This document shows positions 26,434 to 35,580 of a DNA stretch of 64,000 bases, piece after piece. This stretch comes from Alicyclobacillus sp. SP_1 (GTDB taxonomy: Bacteria > Bacillota > Bacilli > Alicyclobacillales > Alicyclobacillaceae): positions 1-64,000 of the forward strand of contig NZ_JAMCCX010000009.1 of the NCBI RefSeq assembly GCF_024706985.1, written 5' to 3'. A program made the position numbers and the translations under genes. Position 1 is the stretch's first letter; every line of letters begins with the position of its first letter. The notes beneath the pieces were generated by a model. It saw only the letters and a program-made list of their open reading frames with translations, was not told where the DNA came from and made no database searches.

Positions 26434-28851
26434 GTGGATTATCAACCAAAGCAAATTGAAAGCAAGTGGAAGAAATATTGGGCAGATCGACAGAGCCATT
26501 TGGTACCAGACGACGGCAACAAGCCGAAGTATTACTGTCTCGATATGTTCCCTTATCCTTCAGGAAACGGACTTCATGTGGGGCACTGGAGAGGATATAC
26601 CATCTCCGATGTGTGGAGTCGATACAAGAAACTGCAAGGGTTTGAAGTACTCCATCCAATGGGCTGGGATGCCTTTGGCCTGCCTGCAGAAAATTATGCG
26701 ATTGCTAACGGCATCCATCCGGCCGTTTCAACCGCGGAGAACATCCGCAATTTCAAACGCCAGTTAGAACAAATTGGTGCAACTTACGATTGGTCTCGTG
26801 AAGTGAATACGAGTTCTCCCGAGTTTTACCGTTGGACTCAGTTTTTCTTTGTGAAAATGGTGGAACGAGGACTGGCTTACCGAAAAAAGATGCCCATCAA
26901 TTGGTGTCCGAGCTGTAAGACCGGGTTGGCCAATGAAGAAGTGGTCGATGGTCGCTGCGACCGCTGTGGTGCGGAAGTCACGAAGCGTGACATGAATCAG
27001 TGGATGTTGAAGATTACGGCTTACGCAGACCGATTGGTGGACGATCTCGATGGACTTTCGTGGCCAGACCACGTCAAGCGCATGCAACGGGCTTGGATTG
27101 GCCGGAGCACGGGGGCGAGCATCCGGTTTGCCGTCGACCAGCATGACGAAGCGGCAATCGAAGTATTTACCACGCGTCCCGACACGATTTACGGCGCGAC
27201 ATACATGGTGCTCGCTCCCGAGCATCCGTTGGTCGAGAAAATTACGACGCCTGAAAACCGGGAAGATGTGAACCGGTATGTTGACGAGTCGCTGAAAAAG
27301 TCCACGATTTCAAGACAGATTGTCGACAAAACGAAAACGGGCACGTTTACGGGAGCTTATGCCATTCATCCACTGAGCGGAGCGAAAATTCCTATTTGGA
27401 TTGCGGATTATGTCCTCATGGACTATGGGACTGGGGCCATTATGGCAGTGCCCGCTCATGATGAGCGCGACTTCGAATTTGCGAAAGCTTTTCAATTGCC
27501 GATTCAGACAGTGGTGGTCCCAGACCAAGCGTCATCGGTCGAGAATGGTGTGCTTTTTGTAGGAGATGGAGTCTTGGTGCAATCGGGATCGCTCAATGGA
27601 TTGTCCGTTGAGGAAGCCAAACGGGCGGCGATTACGCTTCTTGAAACGGCGGGTTGTGGGCATGAGACGAAGTCTTATCGACTGCGCGACTGGGTATTCG
27701 CAAGGCAGCGCTACTGGGGCGAGCCCATACCAGTCGTCCACTGTCCAATCTGCGGGGTGGTACCGGTTCCCGAGAGCGACTTACCTGTTCTGTTGCCGGA
27801 GGTCGAGCGTTATGAGCCGACGGGTACAGGCGAGTCTCCCCTCGCGGCTATTCCCGAATTTGTTCACACCACTTGTCCCAAATGTGGCGGACAAGCCCGG
27901 CGAGAGACTGACACTATGCCGCAGTGGGCAGGTTCCAGTTGGTATTTTCTCCGCTATGTCGATCCGCTGAACACAAGCGCTCCCTTTTCTAAAGAGAAGG
28001 CAGATGCGTGGCTTCCGGTCGATATGTACATTGGCGGTGTGGAGCATGCGGTGTTACACCTACTCTATGCACGTTTCTTTACGAAGGTCATCTACGATCT
28101 CGGGATGATCGACTTCCAAGAACCGTTTCAACATCTCTTTACGCAAGGTATGATGACGCTCAACGGAGCGAAGATGAGCAAATCGAAAGGAAACGTGGTA
28201 AGCCCAGACGATATCATCTCGTCACACGGAGCGGACGCTTTGCGCATGTACGAGATGTTTGTCGGGCCGCCGGAAGATGATGCGGAATGGAACGAAAACG
28301 GGTTGGATGGGGTGTCTCGATTTTTGCAGCGCGTCTATCGGCTCATCTCGAACCATGCCACGCGGTCGGTTGCGTCTCGGCCATCTCTCGAGAAGCTGCG
28401 TCATCGGTTCATTGCTACGCTGTCTGAACGGATGGAAGGCTTTCGTTTGAATACAGCCGTCAGTGCATTTATGGAATACGTCAATGCACTCCAAAACGAA
28501 AGTGGGAACGGACTGGACAGGGCGACCATGGAGACACTCGCGGTGACGATTGCACCGTTTGCCCCACACCTCGGTGAGGAACTGTGGCATCAACTTGGTC
28601 ACGACACATCTGTCTTTGAAGCTACCTGGCCTGGGTATGAAACATCTTGGTTACAAGATGAAGAAGTGGAAATTGCCGTTCAGGTGAATGGCCGAGTGCG
28701 TTCTCGGCTGACTATTCCCGTTGATGAATCGGCCGCGCGTGTGATTGCTTCGGCAAAGGAACTCCCCGATTTGACCGAGTGGCTCGCGAGTGGGACGATC
28801 GTCAAAGAAGTGTATGTGCCCAATCGGTTGGTGAATTTTGTTCTACGCTGA
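26434..28851 (+). CDS. leuS: Leucyl-tRNA synthetase
   Basis: The protein is 805 aa from GTG 26434, after GAGGTG; this gives the family length, whereas the longer frame would read through the leader hairpin. HIGH is [11 protein letters not shown] (residues 41-51) and KMSKS is [11 protein letters not shown]. The editing domain has [20 protein letters not shown] and the threonine-rich region. A zinc-like motif is [12 protein letters not shown]...CDRCG. The C-terminal anticodon-binding and LeuS-specific domains are complete ([14 protein letters not shown]). It charges tRNA-Leu. A GntR-type gene follows by 21 bp. Confidence 0.97.
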   Translation: MDYQPKQIESKWKKYWADRQSHLVPDDGNKPKYYCLDMFPYPSGNGLHVGHWRGYTISDVWSRYKKLQGFEVLHPMGWDAFGLPAENYAIANGIHPAVSTAENIRNFKRQLEQIGATYDWSREVNTSSPEFYRWTQFFFVKMVERGLAYRKKMPINWCPSCKTGLANEEVVDGRCDRCGAEVTKRDMNQWMLKITAYADRLVDDLDGLSWPDHVKRMQRAWIGRSTGASIRFAVDQHDEAAIEVFTTRPDTIYGATYMVLAPEHPLVEKITTPENREDVNRYVDESLKKSTISRQIVDKTKTGTFTGAYAIHPLSGAKIPIWIADYVLMDYGTGAIMAVPAHDERDFEFAKAFQLPIQTVVVPDQASSVENGVLFVGDGVLVQSGSLNGLSVEEAKRAAITLLETAGCGHETKSYRLRDWVFARQRYWGEPIPVVHCPICGVVPVPESDLPVLLPEVERYEPTGTGESPLAAIPEFVHTTCPKCGGQARRETDTMPQWAGSSWYFLRYVDPLNTSAPFSKEKADAWLPVDMYIGGVEHAVLHLLYARFFTKVIYDLGMIDFQEPFQHLFTQGMMTLNGAKMSKSKGNVVSPDDIISSHGADALRMYEMFVGPPEDDAEWNENGLDGVSRFLQRVYRLISNHATRSVASRPSLEKLRHRFIATLSERMEGFRLNTAVSAFMEYVNALQNESGNGLDRATMETLAVTIAPFAPHLGEELWHQLGHDTSVFEATWPGYETSWLQDEEVEIAVQVNGRVRSRLTIPVDESAARVIASAKELPDLTEWLASGTIVKEVYVPNRLVNFVLR

Positions 28852-28872
28852 GGCTTGAAGGAGGGCCGCTGA

Positions 28873-29562
28873 GTGGGGACCGTGAAGCTCTACATTCGCA
28901 TTGCGGAGGGCATCCGTCAGCAGATAGAAGCCGGTCAGTTCGGACCGGGGGACAAGCTGCCGCCGCTGGCCGTATTGGCGAAAGAGTTTGATTGCAGTCG
29001 CGCCACCGTGCGCGAGGCACTCAGCACGCTTCGAGGGCAAGGGTTGGTGGAGTTTCGTCATGGTGCTGGGACGTATGTCCGAACAGCCGCCGTTGAGATG
29101 TGGATGGAGCCACTCGAGGCGGCGTGGCTGCTCGGCGTAGGGCAAGTGGAAGAATTGTTGGACACACAGATTGCAATTCTTGCGGGTATTTCAGGCATTG
29201 CGGCACAAAGGCGCGCTCACTCGGACTATTCGCAGTTGTCTCAGGCACTGTTTGAGTTAGAATGTGCGGCGGGCAGTCGCGATAGTCTGTTGAATGCAGA
29301 GTTGCACTTTTTTGAGGTGTTGGCGCTCGTTGCAGGAAATTCGATTCTCGAAAATGCTTTTCGAGTTCTGCAGGAGTCATTTCGCTCGGTACTGCGGCTC
29401 TTAGACAGTCGCTCCACGGACGCACTGCGGACCTGTAGAGCACTCTACGACGCTGTCCAGATGGAGCGTGTGCAAGAAGCGCGGGACATTGTGTTTCGGT
29501 ATGGTGAGACAGTCCTTCGACAAGTCCAAAAAATGCGGAAAAACGGCAGTAGAGGCGAGTGA
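28873..29562 (+). CDS. GntR-family transcriptional regulator, FadR subfamily
   Basis: The protein is 229 aa from GTG 28873, after AAGGAGGG. An N-terminal winged helix (residues ~6-70: IRQQIEAGQFGPGDKLPP, REALSTLRGQGLVEFRHGAG) is followed by a helical FCD ligand-binding domain (LLDTQIAILAGISGIAAQR, NAELHFFEVLALVAGNSIL). It most likely responds to a small metabolite, often a carboxylate in this subfamily. It lies in tandem with leuS; the regulated genes are not evident. Confidence 0.85.
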   Translation: MGTVKLYIRIAEGIRQQIEAGQFGPGDKLPPLAVLAKEFDCSRATVREALSTLRGQGLVEFRHGAGTYVRTAAVEMWMEPLEAAWLLGVGQVEELLDTQIAILAGISGIAAQRRAHSDYSQLSQALFELECAAGSRDSLLNAELHFFEVLALVAGNSILENAFRVLQESFRSVLRLLDSRSTDALRTCRALYDAVQMERVQEARDIVFRYGETVLRQVQKMRKNGSRGE

Positions 29563-29627
29563 TCCGGGGGCACCGGAACCCCGTGGGAATACTGCCGCAT
29601 GCTTTTTGATGAACGGACTCAAAGCTC

Positions 29628-29675
29628 TTTCGAAATTCAAGAAAGTGTTGTATACTGGTCATGTAAACGCTTCCA
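29628..29675 (+). promoter_or_regulatory. Promoter with overlapping catabolite-response element
   Basis: ATGTAAACGCTTCCA at 29661-29675 matches the CcpA site WTGNAANCGNWNNCW at every defined position. It begins 4 nt after a -10 TATACT (29651-29656), which has a weak -35 TTTCGA (29628-29633) at 17 bp. The site therefore covers the expected start point, a position at which CcpA represses. hprK in this window supplies the upstream kinase of such a system. Confidence 0.65.
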
Positions 29676-29698
29676 CGGAATTTTGGGGAGTGACGAGA

Positions 29699-30121
29699 AT
29701 GTCGAAGATGTTGATTGTGAGTACGAGTTATGACGGAAAGGAGTACTTCCAGAGAGCCCGGTCCATCGGATTAGAAGTTTACGCGTTGGACTGCTTTGAA
29801 GGGCACCATCGTCAATTGAAAGACTGGTATGGCTCGGCGATGCTAGAAGTTGCCGGACGCCGTGCGGATGTTGTGAAGTTGCTCACCCCGCATCAGTTTG
29901 ACGTGGCCGTTATTCATGAGGACGACGATTACGTTCGCAGTGCTTTAATTGCGCAGTCCTTGCGAGATTGCGGCATCCCCTTGGTGCTCGTGGTCACCTC
30001 AGATGCATCGAGAGTTCGTATCTATCGCCGCACCGGAGCGCATCGTGTGATTGTTGCCAATTCGGCATCCGAAGCCTGGAATTGCTTTGAGCAATGGCTG
30101 GTTGCGAACCAACCCGCGTAG
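29699..30121 (+). CDS. Small Rossmann-like (TrkA-N/RCK-like) protein of unknown function
   Basis: The protein is 140 aa from ATG 29699, with GGGGAG 8 nt upstream. Alternating strands and helices (MLIVSTSYDGKEYFQRARSI, FDVAVIHEDDDYVRSALIAQ, IPLVLVVTSDASRVRIYRRT) follow the layout of the NAD-binding RCK/TrkA-N domain. The glycine-rich GxGxxG nucleotide loop is absent (STSYDG at that place). There is no membrane segment. It could be a degenerate regulatory domain or an unrelated receiver-like fold. The overlapping cre-like site suggests it is turned down by preferred sugars. Confidence 0.5.
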   Translation: MSKMLIVSTSYDGKEYFQRARSIGLEVYALDCFEGHHRQLKDWYGSAMLEVAGRRADVVKLLTPHQFDVAVIHEDDDYVRSALIAQSLRDCGIPLVLVVTSDASRVRIYRRTGAHRVIVANSASEAWNCFEQWLVANQPA

Positions 30122-30199
30122 GTTGCCGTGGACGCACAGTTCCGTTGATGACGTAAGAGAATTTCCACTCAACACTTTCCATTCTTATCGAATGGTTTT

Positions 30200-30226
30200 G
30201 TCCACTCACATCGCGAGTGGACTTTT
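30200..30226 (+). terminator. Intrinsic terminator after the Rossmann-like gene
   Basis: GTCCACTC (30200-30207) pairs with GAGTGGAC (30215-30222) across a 7-nt loop, followed by TTTT. Confidence 0.75.
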
Positions 30227-30258
30227 CACGTTGCATCTACGAATTTCACCGGCATTTC

Positions 30259-30286
30259 TTGCGAACACGGGCGAACATGAGATAAT
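30259..30286 (+). promoter_or_regulatory. Promoter of deoD
   Basis: TTGCGA (30259-30264), a 16-bp spacer and GATAAT (30281-30286), 36 nt before the deoD start and just after the upstream terminator. Confidence 0.55.
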
Positions 30287-30321
30287 GAGTTTGAATCTGC
30301 TTTCTTGAAAGGAGTCTCTGT

Positions 30322-31047
30322 ATGAGTATTCACATCGCGGCCAAAGCGGGGGATATTGCCGATTCAGTCCTTCTACCGGGCGACCCACTGCGGGCTCGTT
30401 TCATCGCCGAGAATTTTCTCGAAGATGTTCATTTGTACAGCGAGGTTCGCGGCATGTATGGGTATACGGGAGTCTACAAAGGTCAGAAAGTATCCGTGCA
30501 AGGGACAGGAATGGGTATACCAAGCATTTCTATTTATGCAGAGGAACTGATGCGCGAGTACGGCGTAGAGCGACTGATTCGTGTTGGAACGGCTGGTGCA
30601 CTGCCGGAGCGAGTCAAGGTGCGGGACTTGGTTTTGGCGATGAGTGCTTCGACCGATTCTGCGACCAATGTCCTGCGGTTTGGTTCCGTTCATTACGCGC
30701 CCACCGCCGATTATCACTTGTTGGAGCAAGCGGTCGCGGCCGGCGTTCGCATCGGTGCTACACTCCATGTAGGGAGCGTCTTGACGTCAGACACGTTTTA
30801 TCATGAAGACGAATCCATCTATGAAAAAATGTCCAAATACGGTGTGCTGGCTGTCGAGATGGAGACCGCAGCACTATTTACATTAGCTGCCAAGTACGGT
30901 CGGCGGGCACTCGCTGTATTGACCATCAGTGACCACATTGTTACCGGAGAATCGACCACTGCAGCAGAACGACAGAATTCCTTTCAACAGATGATGAAGG
31001 TTGCGCTAGAAGCGCTATGGTATGATAACGCTGCTCATGTGGAATAA
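30322..31047 (+). CDS. deoD: Purine nucleoside phosphorylase, DeoD type
   Basis: The protein is 241 aa, with GAAAGGAG before the ATG. It belongs to the trimeric/hexameric PNP_UDP family: [17 protein letters not shown], phosphate-binding [23 protein letters not shown] and [17 protein letters not shown], with the catalytic aspartate region [10 protein letters not shown]. It splits purine (deoxy)nucleosides with phosphate for salvage. It stands alone behind its own promoter; a small membrane protein gene follows by 15 bp. Confidence 0.94.
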   Translation: MSIHIAAKAGDIADSVLLPGDPLRARFIAENFLEDVHLYSEVRGMYGYTGVYKGQKVSVQGTGMGIPSISIYAEELMREYGVERLIRVGTAGALPERVKVRDLVLAMSASTDSATNVLRFGSVHYAPTADYHLLEQAVAAGVRIGATLHVGSVLTSDTFYHEDESIYEKMSKYGVLAVEMETAALFTLAAKYGRRALAVLTISDHIVTGESTTAAERQNSFQQMMKVALEALWYDNAAHVE

Positions 31048-31062
31048 CGGGAGGAGATAGAA

Positions 31063-31251
31063 ATGTCAGTCAAGCAGAAATTGGGGTTTTTGGCGTTGGC
31101 CATTATTTGCATGATTGGCTTAGCATCTGCGAGCTTATTTATGGCAAATGGATATGGCTGGTATGCTACGCTTGATTTTGTTGTCTCGTTCATTTTGATT
31201 TTCATTGGTTTCTTAGTGCGCCGCAAAATATTCAAGAGATTGAACAGTTAA
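31063..31251 (+). CDS. Small two-helix membrane protein (YlaF/DUF5325-like)
   Basis: The protein is 62 aa, with GGGAGGAG before the ATG. Two hydrophobic helices (LGFLALAIICMIGLASASL and YATLDFVVSFILIFIGFLV) end in a basic tail RRKIFKRL. Length and layout are like the Bacillus YlaF family, but this is a pattern match only. It sits between deoD and the ytvI-like gene, with 15- and 30-bp gaps, and may be co-transcribed with them. Confidence 0.6.
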   Translation: MSVKQKLGFLALAIICMIGLASASLFMANGYGWYATLDFVVSFILIFIGFLVRRKIFKRLNS

Positions 31252-31281
31252 TGAGCGACGGCTGGAGGAGAGTGTAGGATT

Positions 31282-32394
31282 TTGCTAAATCGTCAGCAAA
31301 TGTTGCGCCGCTATTGGTTGCGCGTGGCAGAAGTCGCCGCTCTGCTGTTGTTTGTCGCGTTGGCCATTGTTGTTGTGGGTTTGCTGATGCGTTATATCCT
31401 ACCTTTCATTCTCGGGTGGTTGGTGGCCGTACTTCTCGTTCCACTCGTGCGCTTGCTCGAACGCTGGAATGTTCCGAGATTGCTCGCCACGCTCATTGTT
31501 TTGTTGCTTCTCGTTCTCTTCGTCATCGTGTTATTTGTCGGTGTGATTGTTGGAGTCGCCCGGGAAGCGCCCATGCTGACGCTTAATTCGGAACATTTTC
31601 TGGCGCGTGGGAGTCTGTGGATACAAGAAGAAATCGAAGCGGGTCGCGTATTCTATGGAGAACTGCCACCTCAAGTAGCGACCCAAATTCAAAGGACGTT
31701 TGTGCACGTCTTAGCATTAATGGAACTTTGGTTTCAACATTTCGCCAGTGGTCTGTTACGGTCGGTGACACACTTGCCCGAGACGCTCTTTCTCGCGGTG
31801 ATTACCGTTATCACGGCTTTCTTCTTACTCATTCATCGCGAGCGTATGTTGCGCCGATTTTATCGTATGCTCCCCCCGGGATGGTCTGATAAAGTGGCCA
31901 GCGTAGTTCACGACGTGTATCGTGCGTTTGGTGGAACTATCCGTGTCCAACTGGTCCTCATGTTGTTGTCAGCGGGACTCGGGATGTTGGGTATGTGGGT
32001 GCTGCACTTTCGGTATGCGGTGATTCTCGGATTATTATTTGGTCTTTTTGGTGTGGTTCCAATGCTCGGTTCGGCGCTCATGACTGTGCCTTGGGCGATT
32101 GGGGCTTTAGTAGTGGGCGATCTATCGGTAGCGTTGAAAGTGATTGGGTTGCAGGTGGTTATCTCTATCTTGCGCCACTTGATTGAACCAAAATTCCTGG
32201 CAGACAATGTTGGACTGGATACTTTATCTACGCTGTTTGCCCTTTATGTAGGTCTACAAAGTATCGGATTTTTAGGGCTGTTTGTCGGTCCAATAGTCCT
32301 TATCGGCATTCGCAGCCTGTTTGCCACACATTTGTTTGAAGATTTTTTCCCTGGAACGGAGGAAGAAACACGTTCCCCTGCAACAGAAGAATGA
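31282..32394 (+). CDS. ytvI: AI-2E family transporter, YtvI-like sporulation membrane protein
   Basis: The protein is 370 aa from TTG 31282, after GGAGGAG; ATG 31300 is possible. It has the PerM/AI-2E layout: an N-terminal TM pair, a long soluble insert (about residues 95-155) and five C-terminal TM helices. Typical family sequences are FFLLIHRERMLRRFYRMLP, GLFGVVPMLGSALMTVPWAI, IEPKFLADNVGLDTLSTLFALYVG and GLFVGPIVL. Length and order agree with B. subtilis YtvI, which is made during sporulation. The substrate is unknown. Confidence 0.75.
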   Translation: MLNRQQMLRRYWLRVAEVAALLLFVALAIVVVGLLMRYILPFILGWLVAVLLVPLVRLLERWNVPRLLATLIVLLLLVLFVIVLFVGVIVGVAREAPMLTLNSEHFLARGSLWIQEEIEAGRVFYGELPPQVATQIQRTFVHVLALMELWFQHFASGLLRSVTHLPETLFLAVITVITAFFLLIHRERMLRRFYRMLPPGWSDKVASVVHDVYRAFGGTIRVQLVLMLLSAGLGMLGMWVLHFRYAVILGLLFGLFGVVPMLGSALMTVPWAIGALVVGDLSVALKVIGLQVVISILRHLIEPKFLADNVGLDTLSTLFALYVGLQSIGFLGLFVGPIVLIGIRSLFATHLFEDFFPGTEEETRSPATEE

Positions 32395-32487
32395 CCAAAG
32401 TAGCTGGAACATCCATTTTGGGAAGCTCCAGCCGCGTCCATGTTGCGTATGAATCGTTTAACAAGATGGGCATGTTCACGAGCGACT

Positions 32488-33093
32488 TCAGGCTTCGCGG
32501 CTCTGTTTTAATGCCTGTTCGCCGAGTAGCTTTCGAGCGCGCTCCATAATAGCGAAGAGTGTCTTTGAATCCTCTTCTAGTTGTTGTGGATTGACCTCCA
32601 CTCCAGTACTAGATTCAGGAAAATGACGGGCCGAGATTCGTTCTTCTAAAAGATGAATCCGCTCAGTCAGAGCTTGATTGTCTTCCTCTAGATGCTGCGT
32701 CTTGTTCTGCAGTCGATGAAATTCTTCGTCGTAAGAATGCAGGAACGAAATGACGTCTTGAATGCTCATCAGATTGACAGCAGTGACCTCTGCGTGCGAG
32801 GCTGTCTCGTAACCCGTCGCATTCGGCGCTGGTTCGTTGACGGCGGATTTTTTACCAAGCTTGCGTTTCTGTTTTGCCTGTTCAATTTCTTCACGATAGT
32901 ATTTTCGCACCACACCGTTCCAGCGATACCCACAGGCGGCCGACGTGCGCCCTAATTCATTGGCTGCTTCGTCAAACGCGGATAGCTGCGTGCTGCCAGA
33001 CTGAATGTGGTAAAGAACTAAGGATGCGAGACGCTGGTCGTCTTCTGGCGTCCATGCGTCCGATCTCGATGCCCATTTTTCTACCGACTGCAA
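32488..33093 (-). CDS. rsfA: RsfA-family prespore transcription regulator
   Basis: The protein is 201 aa from a TTG start 6 nt after GGGAGGA. The N-terminal Myb/SANT-like domain reads AWTPEDDQRLASLVLYHI, GSTQLSAFDEAANELGRTSA and CGYRWNGVVRKYY, the conserved core of RsfA/YlbO/YwfN proteins. A basic linker and a C-terminal coiled coil (residues ~115-150, LQNKTQHLEEDNQALTERIH) follow. In B. subtilis RsfA adjusts sigma-F-dependent transcription in the forespore. On its strand TTGCAC-15 bp-TATAGT stands upstream; no clear forespore-sigma promoter was seen. It is divergent from mrfA. Confidence 0.85.
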   Translation of the reverse strand: MQSVEKWASRSDAWTPEDDQRLASLVLYHIQSGSTQLSAFDEAANELGRTSAACGYRWNGVVRKYYREEIEQAKQKRKLGKKSAVNEPAPNATGYETASHAEVTAVNLMSIQDVISFLHSYDEEFHRLQNKTQHLEEDNQALTERIHLLEERISARHFPESSTGVEVNPQQLEEDSKTLFAIMERARKLLGEQALKQSREA

Positions 33094-33261
33094 GGCAATT
33101 CCTCCCTTGGAGATGTACTATACTTTATTTCCATGTCGTGCAAGATTCATACGGACTCCACACTTGACAGCTTCATTAGTATGCTATGTGACATATGGGA
33201 AATCGTGAACGTGAATTTGAAAAAATCGTAGAAATCACCGCTGGAATGAGGGAGACGGGAC

Positions 33262-35580
33262 ATGGAACTGGCCATGCTTTTAGAAGAGTGGCGGCGAACC
33301 GATTCATTCATAGAGCAGGTTGCATCGTGGCAAATTCGCGCGGCGCGATTGGCGGCGTTCCGACCAACGCCGGGGTTTTTGCACGAGGCACTGGTTGCAG
33401 CCGTCCGCAAGCGGAATGTGGAGAACCTCTATACCCATCAGGTACAGGCATTGGAAGAGGTTCATGCTGGAAACCATATCATCCTGACCACGCCTACTGC
33501 GAGCGGTAAGACACTGTGTTACAATCTCCCAATCCTCGATACCATCTTAAAAGATATGTCCACGCGCGCGCTATATATTTTTCCAACGAAAGCATTGGCA
33601 CAAGACCAAGTTGCGGAATGGTCCAGTTTGACGGCCGGACTGACCCATGATGGAATTCATGCGTTTACCTATGATGGTGACACGCCGATGCATGTTCGGC
33701 AACGCATTCGCGAAGCAGGACATGTGGTGGTGACCAATCCAGATATGCTTCACAGCGCAATTTTACCTCATCACACGAAGTGGCTCCGACTGTTTGAAAA
33801 CTTACGTTTTATCGTCATCGACGAAGCTCATATGTATCGAGGTGTCTTTGGAAGTCACTTTGCCAATGTTCTTCGGCGACTGCTGCGAATCTGTGCTTTT
33901 TACGGAAGTCAGCCGCAATTTATTCTCTGCTCCGCGACCATTGCGAATCCGGAAGAACATGCTTTTCGCTTGACCGGTCAGAGTGTTACGTGGATAGGAG
34001 AGTCTGGAGCACCAGAGGGAGAGCGCCATACCATTCTGTACAATCCGCCGCTGTTGAACCGCGAGTTGGGAATTCGCAAATCTTCCATTCTGGAAGCGCG
34101 GCGCCTGGGAGCGAGGCTTCTTACGGAAAATATCACGACCCTTGCTTTTGTGAAAACACGGACGCAGGTTGAAATTCTTTCTGGTTACTGGAAGCGCGAC
34201 GTGCCGGAACGATTGCGGACGAGAGTCATGGGATATCGAGGCGGTTATCTGCCGAGCGAACGTCGAACGATTGAACGAGGTTTGCGGGCGGGCGAAATTC
34301 GCGGCGTAGTGTCTACCAACGCATTGGAATTGGGGATGGATATTGGGTCTCTGGATGCGGTCTTGACTGTGGGTCATCCCGGTTCCATCGCGTCGGTGCG
34401 TCAACAGAGCGGCAGAGCTGGGCGCAGGCAAGGCCTATCTCTGTCTTTGTTCATTGCCAATGCTTCCGCTTTAGACCAATTTCTAGTGCTTCATCCGAAT
34501 GCTTTATTGGAAGCGCCCCCTGAAGAGGCTCGACTCTCTGCCGATAACTTGCTCATCCTTATGGACCATGTCAAATGCGGTGCGTTCGAGCTCCCCTTTT
34601 CTGCGTCTGAGCAATTTGGGGACGAGTCAGTGGGAGAATTGCTGTCATACTTAGCGGATCATCGTGTGCTCCATCGACAGTCATCTGGTACCTATTTGTG
34701 GATGGCGGAGAGCATGCCGAGTCTGTCCGTCTCGCTGCGCAGCGCATCGACCGAGAATGTTGTGATTGTGGACACCTCGGCTCCCGAGCCGAAAGTGCTT
34801 GGCGAAACGGACCGCTTTAGTGCCTTGACGACACTTCACGAAGAAGCCATCTACCTACATCAGACAAAGTCTTTTCAAGTCGAGAGATTGGATTTGGAAA
34901 ACGGCAAGGCATTTGTCCGGTCTGTGGAAGCAGACTATTTTACAGAAGCCGAATTGGCCGTGCGATTGCAGATGCTGCATCTGTTGGATGGAGCAGTGGA
35001 ACACGGAAAAGTAAGCCACGCACTGGCAGAAGTCATGGTCAACGCAACGCCTACCATCTTCAAAAAACTGAAGCTGGAAACGCACGAGAATCTCGGGTGG
35101 GGGCGCGTTCACCTTCCGGAAGCGGAACTACATTCTATCGGGTATGCCGTGTCATGGCCCGAAACGGCAGCAGATTTGGCTAAAGATGAGTGGGAGACGG
35201 CACTCGCTATGCTCGGCTACTTACTGCGCCATACTGGCGCTGTTTATGCGATGTGCGCTGTCTCAGACTTGCATGCCGCCGTTCATGTGCGCGATGTGGT
35301 GTTTGAACAGCCGACCGTCTACTTGTACGATGCTTATCCAGGAGGCATTGGTTTGGCTGAGCGCCTTTACCGAGCACACGGGGAAGTATTTGCGGCTGCT
35401 TTTGAGGTTGTCACTGCGTGTCCTTGTGAGCAAGGCTGTCCGTCCTGTACGGGCCCCCGTCCGCGGGCTTTTGCCGGAGAAAATCCGAAAGACGCGGTCT
35501 GCTCGCTACTGAGAGCGCTCCTTCGAGACGCAGATGAGCCGAGAAGCGGCAGAGTTAGCGGGACGGGTGAGGGAAGGTGA
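33262..35580 (+). CDS. mrfA: DEAD/DEAH-box helicase MrfA (YprA)
   Basis: The protein is 772 aa from ATG 33262, with GGGAGA upstream. Helicase motifs are TPTASGKT (77-84), FPTKALAQDQ, TNPDMLHSAILP, VIDEAHMYRG, CSATIANP, STNALELGMDIG and RQQSGRAGRR. The C-terminal DUF1998-type metal-binding site is CPCEQGCPSC, after YLYDAYPGGIGLAERLY. In B. subtilis MrfA and MrfB form a UvrABC-independent pathway that removes mitomycin C monoadducts. mrfB overlaps the last 4 nt. Confidence 0.92.
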   Translation: MELAMLLEEWRRTDSFIEQVASWQIRAARLAAFRPTPGFLHEALVAAVRKRNVENLYTHQVQALEEVHAGNHIILTTPTASGKTLCYNLPILDTILKDMSTRALYIFPTKALAQDQVAEWSSLTAGLTHDGIHAFTYDGDTPMHVRQRIREAGHVVVTNPDMLHSAILPHHTKWLRLFENLRFIVIDEAHMYRGVFGSHFANVLRRLLRICAFYGSQPQFILCSATIANPEEHAFRLTGQSVTWIGESGAPEGERHTILYNPPLLNRELGIRKSSILEARRLGARLLTENITTLAFVKTRTQVEILSGYWKRDVPERLRTRVMGYRGGYLPSERRTIERGLRAGEIRGVVSTNALELGMDIGSLDAVLTVGHPGSIASVRQQSGRAGRRQGLSLSLFIANASALDQFLVLHPNALLEAPPEEARLSADNLLILMDHVKCGAFELPFSASEQFGDESVGELLSYLADHRVLHRQSSGTYLWMAESMPSLSVSLRSASTENVVIVDTSAPEPKVLGETDRFSALTTLHEEAIYLHQTKSFQVERLDLENGKAFVRSVEADYFTEAELAVRLQMLHLLDGAVEHGKVSHALAEVMVNATPTIFKKLKLETHENLGWGRVHLPEAELHSIGYAVSWPETAADLAKDEWETALAMLGYLLRHTGAVYAMCAVSDLHAAVHVRDVVFEQPTVYLYDAYPGGIGLAERLYRAHGEVFAAAFEVVTACPCEQGCPSCTGPRPRAFAGENPKDAVCSLLRALLRDADEPRSGRVSGTGEGR

